Origin: an uncultured Odoribacter sp. | GTDB lineage: Bacteria > Bacteroidota > Bacteroidia > Bacteroidales > Marinifilaceae | Direction: 5' to 3' | DNA: 64,000 bases | Assembly: GCA_910589025.1 (NCBI GenBank) | Contig: CAJURM010000004.1 | Location: forward strand, 124,001-188,000 | Part shown: in pieces, positions 8,548 through 17,623 of the stretch | Numbering within the stretch: position 1 is the first letter of the stretch | Layout: the number at the start of each line of letters is the position of its first letter | The notes under the pieces: model-generated | Told to the model about the DNA's origin: nothing | The model's database searches: none | The model's input: the letters and a program-made list of their open reading frames with translations, nothing else | Position numbers and translations under genes: made by a program

Positions 8548-9498
8548 TCAATTTTTCAACTTTTCCAACTCCTCCGTCACATTCTTTTCAATGCGTTGCA
8601 GGATGTTGGTTCCTTCGCCTTTTACGAATTTCTGTTCGGTGATATTTTCGTACAGTTCGATGTAACGGTCGGTGATGCCGGCAATGATTGCAGGGGTCAT
8701 TTCCGGTACTTTCTGTCCGTTCAGTCCCTGAAATCCGTTGTCCATCAGCCATTCCCGTACAAATTCTTTGGAAAGCTGTTTTTGTTTTTCACCTTTGTCG
8801 AAGCGTTCCTGGTAGCCTTCGGCATAGAAATAGCGGGAAGAATCGGGGGTATGGATTTCGTCAATCAGGTAGATTTTTCCGTCTTTTTTTCCGAATTCAT
8901 ATTTGGTGTCCACTAAGATTAAGCCTTTTTCTGCAGCCATCTGTGAACCCCTTTCAAACAAGGCGAGCGTATATTTTTCCAGTTGTTCGTAATCTTCTTT
9001 GCTTACCAGTCCCTGTGCAATGATTTCTTCTTTGGAGATGTTTTCATCGTGTCCTTCGTCGGCTTTGGTTGTCGGGGTAATCAGCGGAGCAGGGAATTTC
9101 TGATTTTCTTTCATTCCTTCCGGAAGCGGGTGACCGCATAGTGTCCGGCCTCCTTCTTTATATAACCGCCATGAACTTCCAGTCAGATAGCCCCGGATGA
9201 CCATTTCGACTTTGAACGGTTCGCATTTGTGACCGATTGTTACCATCGGGTCGGGGGTGGCGATTTTCCAGTTCGGAACGATGTCAGCGGTGGCGTCGAG
9301 AAATTTAGAAGCAATTTGATTCAGTACTTGTCCTTTGTAGGGGATGCCTTCCGGAAGGACGACATCGAATGCGGAAATCCGGTCGGATACCAGCATCACC
9401 AGATATTCATCGTTGATGTTGTATACGTCGCGTACTTTTCCTTTATATACACTTTTCTGACCGGGAAAGTGGAAATCGGTTTTTACAATAGCTTCCAT
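8548..9498 (-). CDS. purC: Phosphoribosylaminoimidazole-succinocarboxamide (SAICAR) synthase
   Basis: Purine biosynthesis: joins CAIR and aspartate with ATP to give SAICAR. Motifs of the family are visible in order: GKVRDVYNI near residue 20, LVSDRISAFDVVLPEGIPYKG near 35-56, VEMVIRGYLTGSSW, LILVDTKYEFG and DEIHTPDSSRYF. 316 residues is the size of the longer PurC seen in Bacteroidetes. Alone on its strand, ending at the shared terminator. Confidence 0.96.
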   Translation of the reverse strand: MEAIVKTDFHFPGQKSVYKGKVRDVYNINDEYLVMLVSDRISAFDVVLPEGIPYKGQVLNQIASKFLDATADIVPNWKIATPDPMVTIGHKCEPFKVEMVIRGYLTGSSWRLYKEGGRTLCGHPLPEGMKENQKFPAPLITPTTKADEGHDENISKEEIIAQGLVSKEDYEQLEKYTLALFERGSQMAAEKGLILVDTKYEFGKKDGKIYLIDEIHTPDSSRYFYAEGYQERFDKGEKQKQLSKEFVREWLMDNGFQGLNGQKVPEMTPAIIAGITDRYIELYENITEQKFVKGEGTNILQRIEKNVTEELEKLKN

Positions 9499-9583
9499 GC
9501 TCGTTTGGGTTATAATTTGGTTTTATGAATGGCCAAAATTAATAAATTTCTGCCTAAATGATGTGGTGTGTTGTCCGGAGTTT

Positions 9584-10558
9584 TTATTTTTCTGTACCGG
9601 GTTTGGTATCGGGTGAGTTTTTCTGTTCTTTTTCATAGGCGTTGACGATGTCTTTTACAAGGCGGTGGCGGATGATGTCTGATCCGTCAAATTCGACAAA
9701 GGCAATGCCTTTGATTTTGCGCAGGATTTTGAATGCCTGTTTGAGTCCCGAATCGGAGTGTCGCGGCAGGTCTATCTGGCTCATGTCGCCGGTTACGACG
9801 AATTTGGCGCTGGTGCCCATCCGGGTGAGGAACATTTTCAGCTGGTTGCGGGTTGTGTTCTGGGCTTCGTCCAGGATGACAAAGGCGTCGTTCAGGGTAC
9901 GTCCGCGCATGTAAGCTAAAGGTGCAATTTGTATGACTTCGCTTTCGAGGTAATCTTCCAGTTTCTTGGGCGGAATCATGTCCGACAGGGCATCATACAG
10001 GGGCTGTAGATAGGGATCCACTTTTTCTTTCAGGTCGCCGGGCAGGAAGCCTAAACTTTCGCCTGCTTCTACTGCCGGACGGCTGAGAATAATCCGCCTT
10101 ATTTCCCGATTGCGCAAAGCCCTGACGGCCAGTGCAATTGCTGTATATGTTTTGCCAGATCCCGCCGGACCGGTAGCAAATAACAGGTCGTTGGTTTTGG
10201 ACAGTTCGACCAGTTTCCGTTGGTTGGCTGTTCTGGCTCGGATGGCTTTTCCTCCGTTGCCGAACAGGATGATGGATTCGTTGTCTTCTGGGGTTTCGAT
10301 GGTGTTGTCTTCCAGGATAATCCGTTTCAGATTGGCCACCGTCAGCATGTTGTAGCGGTGATAATGTTCCAGCAATGCTGTAATTTTGCCGTAGAGCAGT
10401 TCCTGGTCTTTTTCTTCACCCTGGATAATGATTTCGTCGCCTCTTGCCGTGATTTTCAGTTTGGGGAAGTAATCTCTGAGAATATTGAATTTTGTGTTGT
10501 TAACTCCATAGAAGTCAATGGGGTCAATGTTACCGATACTTATTCTTTTTTCTGTCAT
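9584..10558 (-). CDS. phoH: PhoH-family ATPase
   Basis: Cytosolic ATPase of the PhoH (YbeZ-like) family, linked in other bacteria to RNA metabolism and ribosome maturation. A KH-like N-terminal part is followed by Walker A GPAGSGKT (residues 130-137) and Walker B VILDEAQN (227-234). The C terminus with HRLVKDIVNAYE is typical. 324 residues is normal. Divergent from mazG with 85 bp between start codons. Confidence 0.93.
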   Translation of the reverse strand: MTEKRISIGNIDPIDFYGVNNTKFNILRDYFPKLKITARGDEIIIQGEEKDQELLYGKITALLEHYHRYNMLTVANLKRIILEDNTIETPEDNESIILFGNGGKAIRARTANQRKLVELSKTNDLLFATGPAGSGKTYTAIALAVRALRNREIRRIILSRPAVEAGESLGFLPGDLKEKVDPYLQPLYDALSDMIPPKKLEDYLESEVIQIAPLAYMRGRTLNDAFVILDEAQNTTRNQLKMFLTRMGTSAKFVVTGDMSQIDLPRHSDSGLKQAFKILRKIKGIAFVEFDGSDIIRHRLVKDIVNAYEKEQKNSPDTKPGTEK

Positions 10559-10578
10559 GAAACTTCAAATAAAACCTT

Positions 10579-10586
10579 TATTTTTG
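10579..10586 (+). promoter_or_regulatory. Promoter -7 box of mazG
   Basis: TATTTTTG, an exact TAnnTTTG match, predicts transcription from about 10593, some 50 bp before the mazG ATG at 10644. This argues against longer starts near 10518. Confidence 0.6.
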
Positions 10587-10643
10587 CAGGTGCAAATTAG
10601 CAAAAAAACGATTAATAACAAGTCTTGGCTGAAAGATAGGGTG

Positions 10644-11435
10644 ATGAATGATTTGATTCAGAAAAAAGAGGCTTTTGCAGAGTTGCTTGAGGTTATAGCG
10701 ACGTTACGCGAGAAGTGTCCTTGGGATAAGAAACAGACGATGGAGTCTTTGCGGAGTCTGAGTATTGAGGAGGTGTATGAACTGGGGGATGCCGTTTTGG
10801 ACAAGGATATGGCGGAGGTGAAGAAGGAATTGGGTGACCTGATTATGCATATTGTGTTTTATGCGCAGTTGGGACAGGAAGCCGGAGTGTTTGATATGGC
10901 GGATGTGCTGACAGGAATTTGTGAGAAACTGAAGTACCGGCATCCTCATATTTACGGTGATGTGCAGGTGGAGAATGCGGAGGAGGTATTGCAGAACTGG
11001 GAGCAGTTGAAGTTGAAGGAGAAAGGTCGGAAACACCGGGTGTTGGAAGGGGTGCCCCGTTCCCTGCCTGCTTTGGTGAAGGCTTACCGCATGCAGGATA
11101 AAGTGAGAGGTGTGGGGTTTGACTGGAAGAAAAAGGAGGATGTGTGGGAAAAGGTGAAAGAGGAGCTTGGAGAGCTGGAGGAGGAGATGAGGCAGGGAAA
11201 TACGGAAGAAATGGAAGAGGAGTTCGGGGATTTTATGTTTGCAGTAATCAATGCCGCCCGGTTGTATGGCATCAATCCTGAAAATGCGCTGGAGAAAACG
11301 AACCGGAAGTTTTTGAGGCGTTTTAGTTATGTGGAGGATCAGGCAAACCGGATGGGAAGGAAACTATCGGATATGACGCTTGAAGAAATGGATGGTTATT
11401 GGGAAGAGGCGAAAAAGGAAGAAAATAAAGGGTAA
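10644..11435 (+). CDS. mazG: Nucleoside triphosphate pyrophosphohydrolase MazG
   Basis: Hydrolyses (d)NTPs to monophosphates, cleaning the nucleotide pool. Two MazG helical domains are visible: the first has CPWDKKQT, SIEEVYELGDAV and KELGDLIMHIVF, the second has EELGELEEEM and EEFGDFMFAVINAAR. 263 residues matches the full-length form. The ATG at 10644 gives MNDLIQKKEAF; the preceding in-frame sequence contains the promoter box and is not coding. A small unknown gene follows four bases after the stop. Confidence 0.95.
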   Translation: MNDLIQKKEAFAELLEVIATLREKCPWDKKQTMESLRSLSIEEVYELGDAVLDKDMAEVKKELGDLIMHIVFYAQLGQEAGVFDMADVLTGICEKLKYRHPHIYGDVQVENAEEVLQNWEQLKLKEKGRKHRVLEGVPRSLPALVKAYRMQDKVRGVGFDWKKKEDVWEKVKEELGELEEEMRQGNTEEMEEEFGDFMFAVINAARLYGINPENALEKTNRKFLRRFSYVEDQANRMGRKLSDMTLEEMDGYWEEAKKEENKG

Positions 11436-11439
11436 TGCT

Positions 11440-11790
11440 ATGGAACTGACTGGAAAATGGAGGTATCAGGAAGAGTACGGATACGGTATGACGGAGGGAG
11501 AGCTGGTTCTGACCCAGGAGGGGGAACAGTTGTCTGGCAGGATTATTTTTACCGACAGGGTGGATGATGAGGAAGGCTATATGATTCAGGAGTTTGTGAG
11601 GGGATGGGTGCGTGACCGGAAGGTCAGGCTGGAGGCGTATGAGTATGATATTATCCATGCGGAACATGAGGTGTGTTATGAGTTGGATTGTTGGTTCGGC
11701 ATCCTGTTGGATGACAGGACGATAAAAGGAATCAGTGAGGATGACCAAGGTGTGGAAGGGTATTTTGTTTTTGAAAAGGTTGAAGAGTAA
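11440..11790 (+). CDS. Small protein of unknown function downstream of mazG
   Basis: 116 residues, acidic, no signal peptide or membrane segment. The pattern LTGKWRYQEEYGYG, GELVLTQEGEQLSGRI, YMIQEFVRGWV, RKVRLEAYEYDI, IKGISEDDQGVEGYFVFEK alternates short strands and turns as in small lipocalin-like beta barrels; this is a fold guess only. It starts four bases after mazG and ends before a strong terminator, so it is the last gene of that unit. Confidence 0.75.
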   Translation: MELTGKWRYQEEYGYGMTEGELVLTQEGEQLSGRIIFTDRVDDEEGYMIQEFVRGWVRDRKVRLEAYEYDIIHAEHEVCYELDCWFGILLDDRTIKGISEDDQGVEGYFVFEKVEE

Positions 11791-11811
11791 AGAAATATAA
11801 CTCTTTGTTTG

Positions 11812-11840
11812 AAAAGCTGATGAAAGTCAGCTTTTTTTTG
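11812..11840 (+). terminator. Terminator after mazG unit
   Basis: Stem AAAAGCTGA (11812-11820) / TCAGCTTTT (11827-11835), loop TGAAAG, then T-rich tail. Confidence 0.9.
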
Positions 11841-11977
11841 TTTCTAAATAGGATGTGTTGTATTTTTATTTGCGGATTGTCTTTAAAAAAACGCTTTAAA
11901 ATTTCTGAGGGAGAAAAAAATACATTAATTTAGGCGTTTGTTTTTCGTGAAAGAGTAATTAATATAAAATATAACGT

Positions 11978-13102
11978 ATGAAGTTTGTTGTATCAAGTAA
12001 TGCAATGCTTACGCGTTTACAGGCGGTAAGTAAAGTGATCGGTGGAAAATCGGTACAGCCTATTCTGGATAATATCCTTTTGGTTGCTGCCAACGGTTCG
12101 CTGTATGCTACGGCGTCGGATAAGGAAACCACAATGGAGGCCAAAATAGAGTTGGACAATCTGGAAGAGGAAGGGAGAATAACCATTCCGGCCAAGATTT
12201 TGCTGGATATGCTGAAGGAGTTTCCGGAGCAGCCCCTGACGTTTGATATCAATGAATCGACCCATGAAGTGAAAATCATTTCCGAAAAGGGTGAGTTTTC
12301 GGTTCGGGGTGAAAGTGAGGAGGATTATCCGGTGCAAGGAACTCCGGAAGGCGAAAATACCTCTTTCTCCACGAAGTGCGGTTTGATGCTGGACGGTATT
12401 GTGAAGTCAATCTTCGCTACGGCTAACGATGATTTGCGTCCGGTGATGAACTGTATCCTGATAGAAATGAACGAGGATAATTTTACTTTCGTAGCTTCGG
12501 ATGCCCATAAACTTGTCAGATACAAACGTTTTGATGCCAAAAGTGATGGCGGACAGCATGCTTTGATTTTGCCGAAAAAGCCGGCTTTGATGCTTAAGAA
12601 TATTCTTCCGAAGGATGATGCCGATCTGGAAATTTCTTTTAATGAAAAGATGGCTTGTTTTGTTTTCGGTGATTATAAAATGACTTCTACTTTGGTGGAA
12701 GGTCGTTTCCCGAATTACAATTCGGTGATTCCGCAGAATAATCCGAAAAAAATCATTATTGAAAAGAAAGAGTTGTATAACTCTTTGCGCCGGGTATCCG
12801 TGATGGCAAATCAGGCGAGCAATTTGGTGAAGTTTGATTTGGTGGGGGGGCAACTGACTATTTCGGCTCAGGATGTGGATTATTCCATGTCGGGACATGA
12901 AACACTGACCTGTCAGTATGAAGGGGAGGATATTGCTATTGGATTCAAATCGCCTTTTGTGCTGGAAATATTGTCCAATATCGAGTCGGAGAATGTGGTG
13001 TTGGAATTGTCGGACCCGACCCGTCCGGGATTGTTCCTGCCTTTTGAAAATGAGGATAAGGACGAGGATTTGCTGATGTTGTTGATGCCGATGATGGTAT
13101 AA
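11978..13102 (+). CDS. dnaN: DNA polymerase III beta subunit (sliding clamp)
   Basis: Ring clamp that tethers the replicative polymerase to DNA. 374 residues with the three-domain clamp layout; it begins MKFVVSSNAMLTRLQAVSKVI and ends in a peptide-binding-pocket tail with LFLPFENEDKDEDLLMLLMPM, a small variation on the usual ending. Single-gene unit with its own terminator; dnaA is not in the window. Confidence 0.97.
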   Translation: MKFVVSSNAMLTRLQAVSKVIGGKSVQPILDNILLVAANGSLYATASDKETTMEAKIELDNLEEEGRITIPAKILLDMLKEFPEQPLTFDINESTHEVKIISEKGEFSVRGESEEDYPVQGTPEGENTSFSTKCGLMLDGIVKSIFATANDDLRPVMNCILIEMNEDNFTFVASDAHKLVRYKRFDAKSDGGQHALILPKKPALMLKNILPKDDADLEISFNEKMACFVFGDYKMTSTLVEGRFPNYNSVIPQNNPKKIIIEKKELYNSLRRVSVMANQASNLVKFDLVGGQLTISAQDVDYSMSGHETLTCQYEGEDIAIGFKSPFVLEILSNIESENVVLELSDPTRPGLFLPFENEDKDEDLLMLLMPMMV

Positions 13103-13120
13103 TATTATCCAACGGATCCG

Positions 13121-13170
13121 AAAGCCGGAAAGGTCAGTAATCTGAATGCTCTTTCCGGCTTTCCGGTTTT
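13121..13170 (+). terminator. Terminator after dnaN
   Basis: Perfect 12-bp stem AAAGCCGGAAAG (13121-13132) / CTTTCCGGCTTT (13151-13162) with an 18-nt loop; a T-rich tract begins just after. Confidence 0.8.
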
Positions 13171-13193
13171 TAGGATTTTTTTATTTGCAGAAG

Positions 13194-13970
13194 ATGAATT
13201 TGAATTTAGCCAATTGTATTGTTTTTTTTGACCTGGAAACCACAGGTGTGAATATATCGAAGGACCGGATTGTGGAAATTTCGGTGCTGAAAGTGCATCC
13301 GAACGGAAAGGAAGAACAAAGGACGATCCGTGTCAATCCGGAAATGCCGATTCCGAAGGAGGCTTCCGAGGTACACGGGATTTATGATGAGGATGTGAAG
13401 GAGTGTCCGACGTTTAAAGAGATTGCCAAGGAGCTGGCGCGTTTTATGGAAGGATGCGATTTGGGAGGATATAATTCCAATCGTTTTGATGTTCCTTTGC
13501 TGGCGGAGGAGTTTCTGAGGGTAGGGGTGGATTTTGATATGCGCAAACGCAAGTTTGTGGATGTGCAGACGATTTTCCATAAAATGGAACAGCGGACACT
13601 TTCTGCCGCTTACCGTTTTTATTGTGATAAATGTCTGGAAGATGCGCATTCGGCTGCTGCCGATACGACGGCAACGTATGAGGTGCTGAAAGCACAATTG
13701 GAGCGCTACGGGGATAAGCTTGAAAATAATATTGAGTTTTTGAGTAAGTTTTCCACGCAGAATAATACGGTGGATTTTGCCGGTTTCATCGTATATAATG
13801 AAAAAGGGGAGGAAGTGTTTAATTTCGGAAAGAATAAGGGCGTTCCAGTGGAAAAGGTGTTGAAGGAACAGCCGGGATATTTTTCCTGGATTATCAACAG
13901 TGAATTTCCTTTGTATACGAAGAAGGTATTGACCGAAATCAAACTGAGAGGAACGGGGATGCTGAAATAG
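13194..13970 (+). CDS. DEDDh 3'-5' exonuclease (DnaQ/epsilon-like)
   Basis: Exonuclease of the DnaQ superfamily. Catalytic residues appear as FFDLETTG (Exo I), the ExoII Asp near GGYNSNRFDVPLL, and HSAAADTTAT (DEDDh His and Asp). About 80 residues after the nuclease domain (FAGFIVYNEKGEEVFNFGKNKG) form an extra C-terminal part of unknown role. No polymerase partner is adjacent, so whether it is the replicative proofreading subunit or a separate nuclease is open. Start at 13194 (MNLNLANCIVFFDLE); longer starts would enter the dnaN terminator. Confidence 0.88.
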   Translation: MNLNLANCIVFFDLETTGVNISKDRIVEISVLKVHPNGKEEQRTIRVNPEMPIPKEASEVHGIYDEDVKECPTFKEIAKELARFMEGCDLGGYNSNRFDVPLLAEEFLRVGVDFDMRKRKFVDVQTIFHKMEQRTLSAAYRFYCDKCLEDAHSAAADTTATYEVLKAQLERYGDKLENNIEFLSKFSTQNNTVDFAGFIVYNEKGEEVFNFGKNKGVPVEKVLKEQPGYFSWIINSEFPLYTKKVLTEIKLRGTGMLK

Positions 13971-13981
13971 GGGAGAAGACT

Positions 13982-16372
13982 ATGGGTGAATTGATAAAGA
14001 AGGAATTAAAAGGCTTTTTTACGTCGTTGTCGGGGTATGTGGTGTTGGTGTTTTTTCTGTTGGCAAACGGTTTGTTTCTGTGGGTGATACCGGGAGTATA
14101 TAATATCCCGGAAAGCGGTATGGCCGATTTGCAGCCGTTTTTTTCTTTGGCTCCCATGCTTTATTTGTTTTTGGTGCCGGTGATTTGTATGCGGCTTTTT
14201 GCTGAGGAAAAGCGGGCAGGTACGCTGGAGTTGCTGTTTACCCGTCCGGTGTCTGTCTGGAGAATTGTGTGGGCAAAGTATATTGCCGGTTTTCTGTTGG
14301 TTTTGTTGTCTATTCTTCCGACTCTGGTCTATCCTGTCAGTTTATATTTTTTGTCGCAGCCTGTCGGGAATATTGATACCGGAGGGATTATTGGTTCTTA
14401 TATCGGACTGATTTTTTTGTCGGGTATTTATGTTGCTGCGGGGGTGTGGTCTTCGGCTGTGACGGACAATCAGATTGTGGCTTTCCTTTACGGTATGGTG
14501 CTTTCTTTCCTGTTGTTTGCCGGATTTGATTTTATCGGGGAGGTGGGAGGTTTGGCGGAGTATCAGAGTTTTCTGCTGAATCTGGGAATCAATTATCACT
14601 ATGAACCCATGTCAAGAGGGGTAATAGCCCTGAGTGACGTTGTTTATTTTCTTTCCGTTATTCTTTTCTTTGTCTGGCTGACGGTCAGGCGTTTTTCTCC
14701 GATGCGCTTGAGGTTAGTGTATGTTTTGCCTTTGCTGGTGGTGTTGAATGTGGTGGCAGGGCGGATTTATCTGCGGGTAGATATTACTAATGATAAACGT
14801 TATACTTTGTCTGAGCATACGCGGCAGTTGTTGAAACATCTGGACCGTGGAATCGGGGTGGATATTTTTCTGGGGGGAAGCCTTCCTGCCGAGATGCAGA
14901 AGTTGCAGTATGCCACGACCCGGATGCTGGAAGAGTTCCGGAGAATTACGGGAAATAAGCTCCGCTATATGCTGATAGACCCTGCGGATATAAGTGACGG
15001 AGAGGAGAAGAAACAATTTGTGCAGTATTTGGCAAGCCGGGGGATTTTGCCTGTGAATCTGAACCGGACAACGGAGGATGAGCGATTGCAGCAGCAGATT
15101 ATTTTTCCGGGGTTGGTGGTGTATGACGATAGTACGGAAGTGAGTGTCTCTCTGCTCCAGAATGTGCCGGGATACAGTCCCCACGATAATATCAATCATT
15201 CGATAGAAGCCTTGGAGTATGAGTTGACCAAGGCTTTGCGTTTAGTGACTCGAAAGGAGAAAAAAGCTGTGGCTTTTCTTGCGGGGCACGGTGAGTTGCC
15301 TTATGAGGAAATCATGGATATGGCGAAGACGCTGCTTTATTATTACGATGTGGACATTGTGAGTGCCGATTCGCTTGCTGCAGATCCGGAACGATATAAG
15401 GCGCTGATTGTTGCCAAACCGACCCGCGATTTTCCGGAAAAGGATAAGTATATTCTGGACCAGTATGTAATGCGGGGGGGACGGGTGTTGTGGTGTGTGG
15501 ATGAGGTGGAAGTGAATGATGAGGTGCTGAAGAAGCAGGAGACTTCTTTTGCGCTCTATCGTCCTCTGAATATTGAAGATATGTTGTTTAAATACGGGGT
15601 GAGGATTAATCCGGATGTTCTGTTGGATGGTAATTGTGTGTTGATTCCGGTGATTACCGGGATGAACGGTTCGGAGCCTCAGTATGCACCCGGGCCGTGG
15701 TATTATTCTCCCTTGTTGCTGCCTTCGATGCAGAATCCGGTAACAGCGGGTGTGCAGCCGGTGAGGGTGGACTATGCTAATACTATTGATACAGTGGGAG
15801 GGAAGGATGGATTGAAAAAGACGGTTTTACTGGCCTCTTCCCGTTATGCGGCTTCGATGAAAACGCCCTGTCCGGTGACGCTTTCCATTACGGAGGAGAA
15901 AATGACGGAAGATCGTTTTAACAGGAGTTATTTGCCTGTGGCTGTGATGATAGAGGGCGAGTTTACTTCTTTGTACCGTTATACCCGGCGATCGGGGCAG
16001 GCATTGGAAGGGGCTTTCCGGGAACGGAGCGATTATAACCGGATGATTGTTATTTCGGACGGGGATGTGATTCGTAATAAGTGGTATGGGGTGGGCGAAA
16101 ATGCCCGGGCTGTTCCGTTGGGATATGATGAATATAGCGGAAGGATGTACGGAAATAAGGATTTCCTATTGAATTGTGTCAATATGTTGTGTGATGATGA
16201 GGGATGGATGCAGTTACGCGGACGGAATTTGAATATGTATTTAATTAATAAGACCCGTTTGAAGGCGGAACGGTATGAATGGCAGCTGTTTAATCTGTTT
16301 CTTCCTGTTGCTTTGGTTGTTGTCGGCGGCATTCTTTTCTTTTATCTCCGTCGTCGGAAATATTATGTATAG
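13982..16372 (+). CDS. GldF-GldG fusion: ABC permease joined to GldG substrate-binding-like domain
   Basis: 796 residues. Residues 1-245 are an ABC-2 type permease like GldF, with six hydrophobic segments and the motif AEEKRAGTLELLFTRPV. From about 250 on it is GldG-like: a membrane segment, then a periplasmic part with DITNDKRYTLSEHTRQLL and AFLAGHGELPY, closing with a last membrane helix (LFLPVALVVVGGILFFYL). In gliding flavobacteria GldF and GldG are separate proteins that act with the ATPase GldA; here they are one chain and no ATPase gene is next to it. Gliding is not implied, since non-gliding Bacteroidales carry the genes. Confidence 0.85.
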   Translation: MGELIKKELKGFFTSLSGYVVLVFFLLANGLFLWVIPGVYNIPESGMADLQPFFSLAPMLYLFLVPVICMRLFAEEKRAGTLELLFTRPVSVWRIVWAKYIAGFLLVLLSILPTLVYPVSLYFLSQPVGNIDTGGIIGSYIGLIFLSGIYVAAGVWSSAVTDNQIVAFLYGMVLSFLLFAGFDFIGEVGGLAEYQSFLLNLGINYHYEPMSRGVIALSDVVYFLSVILFFVWLTVRRFSPMRLRLVYVLPLLVVLNVVAGRIYLRVDITNDKRYTLSEHTRQLLKHLDRGIGVDIFLGGSLPAEMQKLQYATTRMLEEFRRITGNKLRYMLIDPADISDGEEKKQFVQYLASRGILPVNLNRTTEDERLQQQIIFPGLVVYDDSTEVSVSLLQNVPGYSPHDNINHSIEALEYELTKALRLVTRKEKKAVAFLAGHGELPYEEIMDMAKTLLYYYDVDIVSADSLAADPERYKALIVAKPTRDFPEKDKYILDQYVMRGGRVLWCVDEVEVNDEVLKKQETSFALYRPLNIEDMLFKYGVRINPDVLLDGNCVLIPVITGMNGSEPQYAPGPWYYSPLLLPSMQNPVTAGVQPVRVDYANTIDTVGGKDGLKKTVLLASSRYAASMKTPCPVTLSITEEKMTEDRFNRSYLPVAVMIEGEFTSLYRYTRRSGQALEGAFRERSDYNRMIVISDGDVIRNKWYGVGENARAVPLGYDEYSGRMYGNKDFLLNCVNMLCDDEGWMQLRGRNLNMYLINKTRLKAERYEWQLFNLFLPVALVVVGGILFFYLRRRKYYV

Positions 16373-16467
16373 GTGGAGTGTAAATCTGTCGTGATGTAGT
16401 TATTTTGCAGGTGTAGGTGTTTGTTCGGAGGGGATGGATGTTGCAACTTTTTTAGGAAACTGTCGTA

Positions 16468-16475
16468 TATTTTTG
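16468..16475 (+). promoter_or_regulatory. Promoter -7 box of RND efflux operon
   Basis: TATTTTTG, exact TAnnTTTG, about 43 bp upstream of the first efflux gene. The rest of 16373-16518 shows no gene. Confidence 0.55.
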
Positions 16476-16518
16476 ATAATATTTGGTATTGGTGGCAATA
16501 CTGTATAAGTAAAAATAT

Positions 16519-17592
16519 ATGGATGGTTTGGTCAAACTACGTTATTTGTTTTGTTTTTCTTTTCTTTTATTGAGTTTGTCGTGCAGTTGGCTGCGGGGCA
16601 AGAATTATGCCGTTATTCCTCATCCTGTACGGATTGTTCGGGTGGAGAACCTGAATTTGCTGAGCCGGGTGTATACCGGCGTGGTGGAGGCGGATGAGTA
16701 TGCCGACCTGGCGTTTAAGATTGCCGGTCCTCTTGTTGAGATGAATGTGGATGCCGGTCAGACGGTCGGGAAAGGTGCAGTCATAGCGGTGATGGATCCG
16801 TTGGATTATCAGTCCCGTTACGATGCAAACCGGGCGGCTTATGTCACCGCACGTTCCCAGTTGGATCGGGATAAGAGATTGTTGTCAATGGAGGCTATTT
16901 CCAGACAGGAGTATGAGGTGGCTCAGGCGGCTTATGCAAGGGCACGTTCCGCTTATCTGATGGCAGAGAATACTTTGAATGATACCCGTCTGGTAGCTCC
17001 TTTTCGTGGGTTTATCGAGAGGAAATATGTTGAAAACTACCAGAAGGTTCAAGCCGGGGAGCGTGTGGTCAGGTTGGTCAATCCCGATAAGTTGTCAGTC
17101 CGGTTTGTTTTGCCGGAGACCAGTGCTCGTTTGAGTCGTGGACAGATGGGAGTACGGGTTCAGTTTGACACGTATCCTGGAGAATGGTTTGAAGCCCGTA
17201 TCAGTGAAGTGGTGGATGCTTCTCCCGATGGAGGCGGTATCCCGGTAAAGGTTGTTGTGGAAGATACTCTTTTTACGCCCAATCGTTATAAGGTCTATCC
17301 AGGGTTTTCCGCCCGAGTGAAGATCCTGACAGACAATGATATGTCGGATTCGTATTTGGTACCTTTGAGTGCTTTGTTTGAAGAGTTGTCGTCCAATCAG
17401 ATTTCGGTTTGGAAGTTCAGACCCGGAGATAGTGTCGTAATACGTCAGAGTGTTGTGCCGGAACAGATGTTTGGGGAAGACCGGATATTAATCCGGAACG
17501 GTCTGAAACCGGAGGATTGGATAGTAGTGGAAGGGAGCAATTTTGTGACGGAAGGGGAGAGGGTTCGGGTGTTGCCGAATGTGTATCCATAA
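16519..17592 (+). CDS. RND efflux periplasmic adaptor (membrane fusion protein), lipoprotein
   Basis: Links the inner-membrane pump to the outer-membrane channel. A lipoprotein signal ends at the lipobox LSLSC (Cys near residue 22). Then come the barrel-sandwich halves (VEMNVDAGQTVGKGAVIAVMD and NDTRLVAPFRGFIERKYVE), a short helical hairpin between them (residues 110-150) and a beta-barrel domain. 357 residues is normal. Followed by the pump and the channel in one operon (31- and 47-bp gaps). Confidence 0.93.
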   Translation: MDGLVKLRYLFCFSFLLLSLSCSWLRGKNYAVIPHPVRIVRVENLNLLSRVYTGVVEADEYADLAFKIAGPLVEMNVDAGQTVGKGAVIAVMDPLDYQSRYDANRAAYVTARSQLDRDKRLLSMEAISRQEYEVAQAAYARARSAYLMAENTLNDTRLVAPFRGFIERKYVENYQKVQAGERVVRLVNPDKLSVRFVLPETSARLSRGQMGVRVQFDTYPGEWFEARISEVVDASPDGGGIPVKVVVEDTLFTPNRYKVYPGFSARVKILTDNDMSDSYLVPLSALFEELSSNQISVWKFRPGDSVVIRQSVVPEQMFGEDRILIRNGLKPEDWIVVEGSNFVTEGERVRVLPNVYP

Positions 17593-17623
17593 AAATGTGT
17601 AGTAATTTGAAGATTTACCGGAT

